A stretch of DNA of 26,247 nt, taken from positions 1 through 26,247 of the forward strand of contig CALFIT010000071.1 in assembly GCA_937877465.1 (NCBI GenBank), read 5' to 3'. This stretch comes from an uncultured Bacteroidales bacterium (lineage in GTDB: Bacteria; Bacteroidota; Bacteroidia; Bacteroidales; F082). Every line of letters begins with the position of its first letter. Positions within the stretch are counted from its first letter, which is position 1. The translations under genes were made by a program, and so were the position numbers. The notes under the pieces were generated by a model. That model ran no database searches. It saw nothing but the letters and a program-made list of their open reading frames with translations, and was not told the DNA's origin. Shown here one piece after another: positions 12,947 through 20,114 of this stretch.

Positions 12947-15187
12947 ATGAGAAAATTGTTGCTTGCCATAATGCCCCTTGTCCTTCTCGGCTGCCGCGAA
13001 ACGCCTTCCCAAGGGCAATGGAACCTGCTGACCACCGCTCCCGCCCAACAATGGGAGGAGTGTTTCCCCTTGGGCAACGGACACCTTGGCATGATGCCTG
13101 ACGGCAATGTTGAGCATGAGTCTATCGTGTTGAACGATATCACTTTATGGAGCGGTGCACCGAGCGACGACAGCAATCCCTTGGCCTTGCAGTCGTTGCC
13201 CGAAATTAGGCGTCTGTTGATGGAAGGCAAAAATGACGCGGCGCAGCAATTGATGTACGAGACTTTCGTCTGTGGCGGCGCAGGCTCGGGCCACGGACAG
13301 GGTGCCAAGGTGCCTTTCGGCTGCTACCAGACCTTGGGCCAGATGACCATTGATTACACGTTTCCCGATGCGGATTCCGTTACGAACTATCAGCGCGTGC
13401 TTTGCCTCAACGATGCCGTTCACAAGGTTTCGTTTGACAAAGGCGGCCTCCATTACGAGCGCGAGAGTTTCATTTCTCGGGTAGATGATGTGGCGGTTTT
13501 GCATCTGAAGGGTCAAGGTGCTTTTTCGTTAGGGCTTGCAAGACAAGAAAAAGCCCAAGTCGTCACCGATGCCGATGGCGTGACGATGTACGGCCAGTTG
13601 GACAGCAACGTGGAGGGCATCGAAGGGATGCGATATTATGCCAAGGCACAGTCGGTTACGGAAAACGATGGAGCCGTCATCTACTTTTGCGCTGCCACCG
13701 ATTTCATGTGTGAAGACCCGGAAGAATACGTCAACGGGCATTTGAAAGAGGCCGTCGCAAAGGGTTTCAAAGCGGTGAAAGACGACCATTTGGAATCCTA
13801 TCATGCCTTGTTTGACCGCGTTGAACTGCAAATCGGCGAAATTGCTGAAAAACAAAATCTTACATTGCAAGAGCATTGGCAAGACTTCCTCGAAAACGAC
13901 GACCCGTGGCTGCCGGTGTGCTATTTCCATTATGGCCGCTACCTCCTCATCAGCTCCACGCGCGAGGACCTGCTGCCACCCAACCTGCAAGGGCTGTGGG
14001 CCAACACCATCCAGACCCCTTGGAACGGCGACTATCACCTTAATATTAATGTGGAGATGAACCACTGGCCTTGCGAGGTGTGCAACCTCTCGGAACTGCA
14101 CCTGCCGTTGGTGCGTTTTGCCCAAGAACGGCTGATGCCCTCGGGACGGAAGACCGCCCGCGATTTCTACGGTGCGCGAGGCTGGTGTGCTCATGTGGTC
14201 AGCAATCCGTGGGGTTTCACGGCGCCGGGTGAGCATCCTTCGTGGGGCGCCACCAACACGGGCGGGGCATGGCTGGCCTTGCATGCTTGGCAGCATTTCG
14301 AGTTTACGCAAGACACAGGTTTTCTTCGCGAAGCCTATCCATTAATGAAAGAAGCCGCCCGTTTCTTCCTCGACGCGATGATAGAGGAACCCGAACACGG
14401 CTGGCTTGTCACCGCGCCGACCACCTCGCCCGAGAACGCCTTCTGGCTCAACGACAGCACGACCGTCAGCGTGTGCATGGGCAGCACCATGGACGTGCAG
14501 ATTGTCAGCGAGTTGTATGGCGCGGTCTGTCAAGCGGCGAGCATCATAGGAAGCGACGATTCCATCGTCGCAATCCTTCAGACCGCAAAATCGCTTTTCC
14601 CACCCATGCAGGTCAGCGAGCAGGGCTATCTTCAGGAATGGCTCAAAGACTACAAGGAAGTGGAGCCGCAGCACCGCCATGTGTCGCATCTCTTCGGGCT
14701 TTACCCTGGCACGATGCTGTTCCGTCATTGCGAGGAACGAAGCAATCCAGACGAAACAGCGAAAGATTCCTCTTTGTTGGAAGCCTGTCGGCAAACCTTG
14801 TTGCGTCGTGGCGACGAAGGCACGGGCTGGTCAAGGGCGTGGAAGATCTGCTTCTGGGCACGCCTCGGCGATGGTGACCATGCTTACCAATTGTTGAAAA
14901 ACCTGCTCCAGCCCGCCATTGACGGCACGGGGCGGCACCACGCAGGCACCTACCCCAACCTCTTCTGCGCACATCCGCCGTTCCAAATCGACGGCAACTT
15001 GGGCGGCACGGCAGGCATCGCCGAGATGCTGCTGCAAAGCCATGACGGTGAAATCGAGCTGTTGCCCGCCCTGCCTTCGGCATGGCAAAACGGCCATTTC
15101 AAAGGGCTTTGCGCCCGAGGCAATAAGGTGGTGGAGTGTACTTGGAAGGACGGAAAAGTCACGCATTCTGCTGTGACTTCGCGGTGA
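12947..15187 (+). CDS. Glycoside hydrolase family 95 lipoprotein (alpha-L-fucosidase type)
   Basis: This 746-residue enzyme probably releases alpha-1,2-linked L-fucose (or L-galactose) from host glycans or plant polymers. The N-terminus MRKLLLAIMPLVLLGC is a lipoprotein signal with the lipid-anchored Cys16. The GH95 N-terminal beta domain (about 23-270) includes EECFPLGNGHLGMM. The (alpha/alpha)6 catalytic domain contains PPNLQGLWAN, the Asn pair in HLNINVEMNHWP (N366, N368), Glu496 in TTSPENAF and Asp682 in FQIDGNLGG; these match the catalytic Asn/Glu/Asp set of the Bifidobacterium fucosidase AfcA. Residues 593-602 (RHCEERSNPD) come from an inserted REP-like repeat that keeps the frame open. 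The stop lies 6 nt from the stop of the convergent toxin gene. No SusC/SusD genes are visible, so this is not an obvious polysaccharide-utilisation locus. Confidence 0.9.
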   Translation: MRKLLLAIMPLVLLGCRETPSQGQWNLLTTAPAQQWEECFPLGNGHLGMMPDGNVEHESIVLNDITLWSGAPSDDSNPLALQSLPEIRRLLMEGKNDAAQQLMYETFVCGGAGSGHGQGAKVPFGCYQTLGQMTIDYTFPDADSVTNYQRVLCLNDAVHKVSFDKGGLHYERESFISRVDDVAVLHLKGQGAFSLGLARQEKAQVVTDADGVTMYGQLDSNVEGIEGMRYYAKAQSVTENDGAVIYFCAATDFMCEDPEEYVNGHLKEAVAKGFKAVKDDHLESYHALFDRVELQIGEIAEKQNLTLQEHWQDFLENDDPWLPVCYFHYGRYLLISSTREDLLPPNLQGLWANTIQTPWNGDYHLNINVEMNHWPCEVCNLSELHLPLVRFAQERLMPSGRKTARDFYGARGWCAHVVSNPWGFTAPGEHPSWGATNTGGAWLALHAWQHFEFTQDTGFLREAYPLMKEAARFFLDAMIEEPEHGWLVTAPTTSPENAFWLNDSTTVSVCMGSTMDVQIVSELYGAVCQAASIIGSDDSIVAILQTAKSLFPPMQVSEQGYLQEWLKDYKEVEPQHRHVSHLFGLYPGTMLFRHCEERSNPDETAKDSSLLEACRQTLLRRGDEGTGWSRAWKICFWARLGDGDHAYQLLKNLLQPAIDGTGRHHAGTYPNLFCAHPPFQIDGNLGGTAGIAEMLLQSHDGEIELLPALPSAWQNGHFKGLCARGNKVVECTWKDGKVTHSAVTSR
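14723..14751 (+). repeat. REP-like 29-bp repeat, copy within the GH95 gene
   Basis: This segment begins CGTCATTGCGAGGAACGAAG and is identical over 29 bp to 18942-18970. Translated in frame it gives RHCEERSNPD, a peptide I recall from repeats inserted in coding regions of other bacteria. The insertion has not broken the gene. Confidence 0.85.
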
Positions 15188-15193
15188 GGATGT

Positions 15194-15535
15194 TCACTTT
15201 TTCGGTCTGCACTGTTTCACGAGCCACATGAGATACTGGTCAGAAACGTTGTCGATTTCGTTCTTGTCATAAATAGTTAGCAAGGTCACATTGGCATCGT
15301 TGCTTACCAGCACATTTAGGGTCAGTATGCGAGCACCACCACTTTTGCCCTTGCCTTTTGAACTGATGGCCATGCGAATCTTACGCACTCCGCCGCCCAA
15401 GTCATCGCCTTGAAAAGGATTCTCCAACAGTTCTTTCTGAAGGTTTGTAAGGTCATCTTTCAACGACTTGTATTTCTTGGATAGCCGACGAGCCTGTCTT
15501 TCAAATTCATCAAGTGTGGTAATGCTAACGTTCAT
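15194..15535 (-). CDS. RelE/ParE-type toxin
   Basis: This 113-residue basic protein resembles small RelE/ParE-superfamily toxins. It starts ITTLDEFERQARRLSKKYKS, the usual helical N-terminus (F..qakrL.kKyk). A central beta segment GGGVRKIRMAISSKGKGKSG and GARILTLNV follow, and then LLTIYDKNEIDNVSD near the C-terminus. RelE toxins cleave mRNA on the ribosome and ParE toxins block gyrase; sequence alone does not decide, though the RKIR...GGAR pattern is more RelE/HigB-like. It overlaps the antitoxin gene by 4 nt (ATGA) and lies downstream of it in one operon. The gene faces the GH95 gene, with only 6 nt between the stops. Confidence 0.78.
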   Translation of the reverse strand: MNVSITTLDEFERQARRLSKKYKSLKDDLTNLQKELLENPFQGDDLGGGVRKIRMAISSKGKGKSGGARILTLNVLVSNDANVTLLTIYDKNEIDNVSDQYLMWLVKQCRPKK

Positions 15536-15786
15536 ACAGCATCCTCCACTTCAAGTTCTTTCAAGAACTCGTCCATCGTTTTCAGTTTAATCTCCCCGCG
15601 TTTTGCGCGTTCCACTTCGTCGAATGCCCGTGTCAGTGTTTCCTTCACATACGCTTTTTGCTTCGCGGTTTTGGCATCATCGGCAGTTGGCTCAATGAGT
15701 TTGTCAGCCAACCATTCGCGGTCTTTCTTGGAGAGTTTCAGCCCTTGTAAATAGTTCCAAAGATTGTTCAATGCAATTGTGGTCAT
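15532..15786 (-). CDS. Antitoxin of the RelE/ParE-type pair
   Basis: This 84-residue charged, mostly helical protein carries LSKKDREWLADKLIE (about 19-33), then a basic helix ending in LKTMDEFLKELEVE. Such small proteins are found directly upstream of RelE-like toxins in Bacteroidota. Its position as the first gene, with an ATGA overlap to the toxin, supports the antitoxin role; the fold itself was not recognised with certainty. The start at 15786 follows a TATTTTTG -7 box by about 25 nt. Confidence 0.72.
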   Translation of the reverse strand: MTTIALNNLWNYLQGLKLSKKDREWLADKLIEPTADDAKTAKQKAYVKETLTRAFDEVERAKRGEIKLKTMDEFLKELEVEDAV

Positions 15787-15811
15787 AAGATTTTCCTTTC
15801 TTTTCTGACTG

Positions 15812-15819
15812 CAAAAATA
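15812..15819 (-). promoter_or_regulatory. -7 promoter element of the toxin-antitoxin pair
   Basis: Read on the minus strand, this is TATTTTTG followed by C, an exact TAnnTTTG match, 25 nt before the antitoxin start codon. Confidence 0.55.
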
Positions 15820-16309
15820 ACAAAATCTCCCAACAGAAACACCTTTTCATCGGATTTTCAAAAGTTTTGTCTCTTTTTCCTTCACCCAAAAGAAATTTTC
15901 CCTATTTTTGCTCCTGCCATTCCGGGGAAAATCGGAACGGCCAGAGAAAGCGCATTCTTCGCTTTGTTCCTCACCAGTGAACTTGCACACTCACTATGTA
16001 AAAAGAGGATGAAGGGAAAGAGATTGCTTTCATTGTTATGATTGTATGTCCATGTGCATTCATATTCAGTGGAGCAATCCCCTATTCATTATTTCTTTTT
16101 TACGGGAGTGCAAGCCCAACTGGTGGAAATAAGGATAAATTTGGGAGGCTCCGCTCTTTCTGCTAGTTTATAGTTATGTCCTCTTGAGTCTTGGGACAAA
16201 ACAAAGTTAATTCCAACAAATTCAACAAAATTCATTATTTCTGACGTGGTTTTCACACAACACAGGATTAATTATCAAATGAAACAAAACACATTAAATC
16301 CAATTCATT
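15820..16309. other. 490-base gap without a gene
   Basis: No convincing coding region was found on either strand. Two plus-strand -7-like boxes are present, TATTTTTG (15903-15910) and TAAATTTG (16136-16143); the second could start a leader of about 165 nt for the outer-membrane protein gene. Positions 15953-15981 resemble a decayed reverse copy of the REP-like element found at 14723 and 18942. No tRNA or known riboswitch was recognised. Confidence 0.45.
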
Positions 16310-16759
16310 ATGAAGAAGTATTTACTTATCGCCTTTTTGGCAGTATTCAGTGTTCAGGCTATGGCGCAACGAGAGCCCAGCCCGAAGAAATGTTCTATTT
16401 CAGCAGGTTTTTTGCAAGGAGGTGGTGGCCTCGTTGGCGCCGACTTCGAGTATCTGTTCAGCAACCATTTCAGCGTACAAGCTGGTGTTGGCTTTACCAG
16501 CTTCGGAGCTGGTGTTAACTACCATTTCAAGCCCTTCATTAACAGCTCGATGATTTCATTGATGTATTGGCATCAAGGTATCGGAAACACTTACACTCAA
16601 TCGGTAATTGGCCCTGTCTACACTTTTAGGGCTCCTAAAGTGTTCCAATTCCAAATAGGCATTGGGGGACGTGTTGGGAAAGGGCCTGCGCTTAACCCAG
16701 ATTATGCGAGTGCGCCTGTCATGCTACTTTATAGCATCGGCGTGTACTTCCCTCTGTAA
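16310..16759 (+). CDS. Small outer-membrane beta-barrel protein
   Basis: This 149-residue protein has a signal peptide, MKKYLLIAFLAVFSVQAMAQ, with cleavage likely after MAQ. The mature part is a series of short amphipathic strands with alternating polar and non-polar residues (ISAGFLQGGGGLVGADFEYL, HFSVQAGVGFTSFGAGVNYH) and ends in an aromatic-leucine terminus (VYFPL), as outer-membrane barrels do. At about 130 mature residues it would form a barrel of 8 or fewer strands. No specific family or function was recognised. A hairpin 22 nt after the stop separates it from groES. Confidence 0.72.
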   Translation: MKKYLLIAFLAVFSVQAMAQREPSPKKCSISAGFLQGGGGLVGADFEYLFSNHFSVQAGVGFTSFGAGVNYHFKPFINSSMISLMYWHQGIGNTYTQSVIGPVYTFRAPKVFQFQIGIGGRVGKGPALNPDYASAPVMLLYSIGVYFPL

Positions 16760-16781
16760 GTTGGAGAAATGCAGTAGATGT

Positions 16782-16820
16782 AAGTGCCCGTAACTCATCT
16801 AATTCGAGTTATGGACACTT
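16782..16820 (+). terminator. Terminator-like hairpin
   Basis: AAGTGCCCGTAACTC (16784-16796 is the core) pairs with GAGTTATGGACACTT (16806-16820), a 15-bp stem with one mismatch and one wobble. A T-rich stretch follows after a 10-nt gap. It probably ends the outer-membrane protein transcript. Confidence 0.7.
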
Positions 16821-16883
16821 TTGGGACTTCCTTTTTTGTGTCACTTTGTCACCCCGACTGACAAAACCCTGCCATTTTCCCGT

Positions 16884-16899
16884 TTGGCACGAAATGTGA
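16884..16899 (+). promoter_or_regulatory. Possible sigma-54-like promoter of groESL (degenerate -12)
   Basis: TTGGCACG at 16884-16891 matches the sigma-54 -24 element. The -12 position at correct spacing reads GTGA in place of TTGC. No TAnnTTTG box was seen between here and groES. Inverted GTGTCAC/GTGACA words also occur here (16838-16845 and 16896-16901), so a heat-shock operator is an alternative. Confidence 0.25.
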
Positions 16900-16959
16900 C
16901 AAACATCCGCCGTCATTCAATTTTAAATCTGAAATTTTAAATTTTAAATCAAAATAATT

Positions 16960-17238
16960 ATGGCAAAGTTAGCAATCAAACCCCTGGCCGACCGCGTGGT
17001 CATTGAGCCCGCAGCAGCCGAACAGAAAACCGCAAGCGGTATCATCATCCCTGACACCGCAAAAGAGAAACCCCAACAAGGCACGGTCGTGGCCGTCGGC
17101 CCCGGCACGAAAGACAACACCATGACGCTGAAAGTCGGCGACAAGGTCATCTACGGCAAATACGCCGGCACCGAGTTCCACCTCGACGGCAAAGACTATA
17201 TGATCATGCGTGAAAATGACGTCATCGCTATTATTTAA
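16960..17238 (+). CDS. groES: Co-chaperonin GroES
   Basis: This 92-residue protein is full length for GroES. It begins LAIKPLADRVVIEPAAAEQK, has the mobile loop EQKTASGIIIPDTAKEKPQ (21-39) that docks on GroEL, the conserved VGPG turn (46-49), and ends DYMIMRENDVIAII. It caps the GroEL ring during ATP-driven protein folding in the cytoplasm. The groEL gene follows after 35 nt in one operon. The leader is rich in AATTTTAAAT words. Confidence 0.98.
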   Translation: MAKLAIKPLADRVVIEPAAAEQKTASGIIIPDTAKEKPQQGTVVAVGPGTKDNTMTLKVGDKVIYGKYAGTEFHLDGKDYMIMRENDVIAII

Positions 17239-17273
17239 ACACTTCAACAGACAACAATTAAACAACAAATATC

Positions 17274-18908
17274 ATGGCAAAAGACATTCTTTTCAATATC
17301 GAATCGCGCGACGGCCTGAAGAAAGGCGTCGACGCTTTGTCAAACGCAGTGAAGGTGACCCTCGGCCCCAAAGGCCGTAACGTGGTCATCGAAAAATCGT
17401 ATGGCGCACCCCAAATCACCAAGGACGGCGTAACGGTCGCCAAGGAAATCGAGCTGACCGACCCCGTCGAGAACATGGGCGCCCAACTCGTCAAGGAAGT
17501 GGCCTCCAAGACCAACGACTTGGCTGGCGACGGCACCACCACCGCCACCGTTCTCGCCCAAAGCATCGTGGCCACGGGACTGAAAAACGTCACCGCCGGT
17601 GCCAACCCGCTTGACCTGAAACGCGGTATCGACAAGGCCGTTGCCGCTGTCGTGGCTTCGCTGAAGAAGATGTCGGTGAAGGTCGACGGCGACAACGAGA
17701 AGATCAAGCAAGTGGCCACCATCTCCGCCAACAACGACGGCACCATCGGCGGACTCATCGCCGAGGCTATGGGCAAGGTGAAGCAAGAAGGTGTCATCAC
17801 CGTCGAGGACGCCAAGGGCATCGAAACCTACGTCGATGTCGTCGAAGGCATGCAGTTCGACCGTGGCTACATTTCGCCTTACTTCGTCACCAACACCGAG
17901 AAGATGGAAGCCGTCTATGAGAACCCTTACATCTTGATTTACGACAAGAAAATCTCCGTGATGAAGGACTTGCTGCCCGTGCTTGAGCAGACGCTGCAAA
18001 CCGGTCGCGCCCTCATCATCATCGCCGAGGACATCGACGGCGAGGCCTTGGCTACCTTGGTCGTCAACCGTCTGCGTGGCTCGCTGAAAGTGGCCGCCGT
18101 GAAGGCCCCTGGCTTCGGCGACCGCCGCAAGGAGATGCTCGAAGACATCGCCATCCTGACCGGTGGCACCGTCATCAGCGAAGAGAAGGGCTACAAGCTC
18201 GAGGATGCCAACCTGCAAATGCTCGGTCAGGCCGACAAGGTGAGCATCAACAAGGACAACACCACCATCGTGAACGGTCACGGCGCCAAGAAGGACATCG
18301 AGGCCCGCACCAACCAAATCAAGGCCCAAATCAAGACCACTACGAGCGACTACGACCGCGAGAAACTGCAAGAACGCTTGGCCAAGTTGGCCGGTGGCGT
18401 GGCCGTCATCTACGTCGGCGCCGCCTCCGAGGTCGAGATGAAGGAGAAGAAAGACCGCGTTGAGGATGCCTTGAACGCCACCCGCGCCGCCATCGAAGAG
18501 GGTATCATCCCCGGCGGCGGTGTCGGTTTCATCCGCGCCATCAAGGCCATCGAGAAGCTGAAGGGCGACAACGAGGACGAGACCACGGGTATCGCCATCA
18601 TCAAACGCGCCTTGGAAGAGCCGCTGCGCCAAATCGTCGAGAACGCCGGCCTGGAAGGCTCGGTCGTCGTCAACAAGGTCATGGAAGGCAAGAACGACTT
18701 CGGCTTCAACGCCCGCACCGAGGTGTATGAGAACCTCCTCCAGACGGGTGTCATCGACCCCGTGAAGGTGTCGCGTGTGGCCTTGGAGAACGCCGCCTCC
18801 ATCGCCGGCATGTTGCTGACCACCGAGTGCGTCATCAGCAACCACAAGGAACCCACGCCTCCCACACCTCCTATGCCCATGGGCGGCGGCATGGACGGGA
18901 TGATGTAA
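17274..18908 (+). CDS. groEL: Chaperonin GroEL (60 kDa)
   Basis: This 544-residue protein is full length. It has the ATP-site loops TLGPKGRNVVIEK (29-41) and GDGTTTATVLAQ (85-96, with Asp86 equivalent to the catalytic Asp87 of E. coli). The apical domain contains GYISPYFVTN and the C-terminal ATP-site segment is EEGIIPGGGVG. It ends in the Gly-Met-rich tail MGGGMDGMM. It forms the double-ring folding machine together with GroES. Third codon positions are very GC-rich, as expected for a highly expressed native gene in this genome. Confidence 0.98.
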   Translation: MAKDILFNIESRDGLKKGVDALSNAVKVTLGPKGRNVVIEKSYGAPQITKDGVTVAKEIELTDPVENMGAQLVKEVASKTNDLAGDGTTTATVLAQSIVATGLKNVTAGANPLDLKRGIDKAVAAVVASLKKMSVKVDGDNEKIKQVATISANNDGTIGGLIAEAMGKVKQEGVITVEDAKGIETYVDVVEGMQFDRGYISPYFVTNTEKMEAVYENPYILIYDKKISVMKDLLPVLEQTLQTGRALIIIAEDIDGEALATLVVNRLRGSLKVAAVKAPGFGDRRKEMLEDIAILTGGTVISEEKGYKLEDANLQMLGQADKVSINKDNTTIVNGHGAKKDIEARTNQIKAQIKTTTSDYDREKLQERLAKLAGGVAVIYVGAASEVEMKEKKDRVEDALNATRAAIEEGIIPGGGVGFIRAIKAIEKLKGDNEDETTGIAIIKRALEEPLRQIVENAGLEGSVVVNKVMEGKNDFGFNARTEVYENLLQTGVIDPVKVSRVALENAASIAGMLLTTECVISNHKEPTPPTPPMPMGGGMDGMM

Positions 18909-18941
18909 TGCTGAATGGCTTCGCTCGTATGACTCGCTTCG

Positions 18942-18970
18942 CGTCATTGCGAGGAACGAAGCAATCCAGA
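18942..18970 (+). repeat. REP-like 29-bp repeat, copy after groEL
   Basis: Identical over 29 bp to 14723-14751. Here it lies 33 nt after the groEL stop and upstream of the terminator. The preceding GACTCGCTTCG is complementary in part to the element (CTTCG/CGAAG), so the full unit can fold into an imperfect hairpin. Confidence 0.85.
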
Positions 18971-18998
18971 AAGACATCTAGAATTAATGGAAACGAGC

Positions 18999-19034
18999 AA
19001 AAGGCCGGCTGCGCAAGCGGTCGGCCTTTTTTTT
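18999..19034 (+). terminator. Intrinsic terminator of groESL
   Basis: GGCCGGCTGC (19003-19012) pairs with GCGGTCGGCC (19017-19026) with two wobbles and a GCAA tetraloop, followed by eight T. This is a strong terminator. Confidence 0.92.
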
Positions 19035-19093
19035 GCCTGCTTCGCAATATTCCGTGTCTTTCCGAGTTATTAATACCTTAATCAATCCTCGAA

Positions 19094-20029
19094 ATGGCCG
19101 AAAAAAAAGACAGAAAAGTCACATGGGCAAAACTGCGCAAGTGGTTCTCGCTGAAGAAACTCAACCGCAAATACGACTTCTCGATGACACACGACGAGAC
19201 GGGCCAGTCGATGCTCAAGTTCCGCCTCAACCTGCTCAACCTCATCTGGGTCATCCTTGGCGTGGCCTTGTTGCTTATCGTCATCACATCCATCATCATC
19301 GCCTTCACGCCCTTGCGCGAATACATCCCGGGCTACACCGACACCAACCTCAACCGCGAGGTCTACCAACTCAACCTCCGCGCCGACTCGCTTGAGAAAG
19401 AGATGCGCAAAAAGGACATCTACTTCCAGAACCTACAGAAAATCGTCAGCGGCTACGACTTTGCAGCCGACAGCACTCTGGCCTCGCTCAACATCTATGA
19501 GCCTTTGCCGCAAAGCGTTACCGACACCATCACGCTCCACAAGTCGGTGCAAGACAGCCTGTTGCGCGTCGAATACGAGGCCCAAAGCCAATACAACCTC
19601 TTCGGCGACGACCAACTGCCGCCCACCAAGCCGAGTTCGTTGGTGAAGAGCTTCTTCGTACCGCTCAACGGATCGGTCATCACGGCCTTCAACGCCGACG
19701 AAGGCCATTTCGGCGTCGACATCGCCACCGACGGCGACCAAATCATCAACGCCACCTTGGACGGCACCGTGGTGTTCTCAACATGGAGCATCAACAACGG
19801 CTACTGCATCGGCATCCAGCACGAGGACAGCTATTTCTCTGTCTATAAGCACAATTCCACTCTGCTGAAAAAAGAAGGCGACTACGTCAAAGCCGGTGAA
19901 GCCATCGCCATCTTGGGCCGCTCGGGCGGCACCGAGGCCTTCGAACACCTCCACTTCGAGCTGTGGCACAACGGCGTTCCGCTCAACCCCGAAGAATATA
20001 TGACACTAAGCCAATCCAATATGAAGTGA
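19094..20029 (+). CDS. M23-family envelope peptidase
   Basis: This 311-residue inner-membrane-anchored protein has a cytoplasmic basic N-terminus (about 1-45), one membrane helix (about 46-71, LNLIWVILGVALLLIVITSI) and a short coiled-coil stretch (about 86-118). The periplasmic C-terminal M23 (lysostaphin/LytM) domain covers about 187-300. Zinc ligands are visible: H205 and D209 in HFGVD, and H287 in EHLHFELW, with H285 as the partner catalytic His. It should cut peptidoglycan cross-bridges or act in cell-shape control, similar to envelope M23 proteins of Bacteroidota. The ligands are all present, so it is probably active. It precedes rseP by 85 nt, in which a separate -7 box lies. Confidence 0.9.
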   Translation: MAEKKDRKVTWAKLRKWFSLKKLNRKYDFSMTHDETGQSMLKFRLNLLNLIWVILGVALLLIVITSIIIAFTPLREYIPGYTDTNLNREVYQLNLRADSLEKEMRKKDIYFQNLQKIVSGYDFAADSTLASLNIYEPLPQSVTDTITLHKSVQDSLLRVEYEAQSQYNLFGDDQLPPTKPSSLVKSFFVPLNGSVITAFNADEGHFGVDIATDGDQIINATLDGTVVFSTWSINNGYCIGIQHEDSYFSVYKHNSTLLKKEGDYVKAGEAIAILGRSGGTEAFEHLHFELWHNGVPLNPEEYMTLSQSNMK

Positions 20030-20080
20030 TAATCTGCTTGGATTTAGAGAATAAAAATCGGTACAGATTTCAAAATTCAT

Positions 20081-20088
20081 TATCTTTG
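20081..20088 (+). promoter_or_regulatory. -7 promoter element of rseP
   Basis: TATCTTTG followed by CA is an exact TAnnTTTG match, 26 nt before the start codon at 20115. No TTG at ideal distance was seen. Confidence 0.6.
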
Positions 20089-20114
20089 CAAACTTTTTCA
20101 ACCCGATAAACGAT

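Noticed and set aside
14723..14751. GH95 as a pseudogene broken by a repeat insertion
   Set aside because: The frame is kept and all catalytic residues before and after are present.
16919..16950. AATTTTAAAT repeats before groES as operators
   Set aside because: AT-rich leaders of this kind precede several genes here (e.g. gldL) and show no fixed spacing or clear dyad.
17340..18977. A 545-codon open frame on the minus strand across groEL
   Set aside because: Shadow frame produced by GC-rich third positions of groEL; no recognisable domain, His/Val/Gly-rich throughout.
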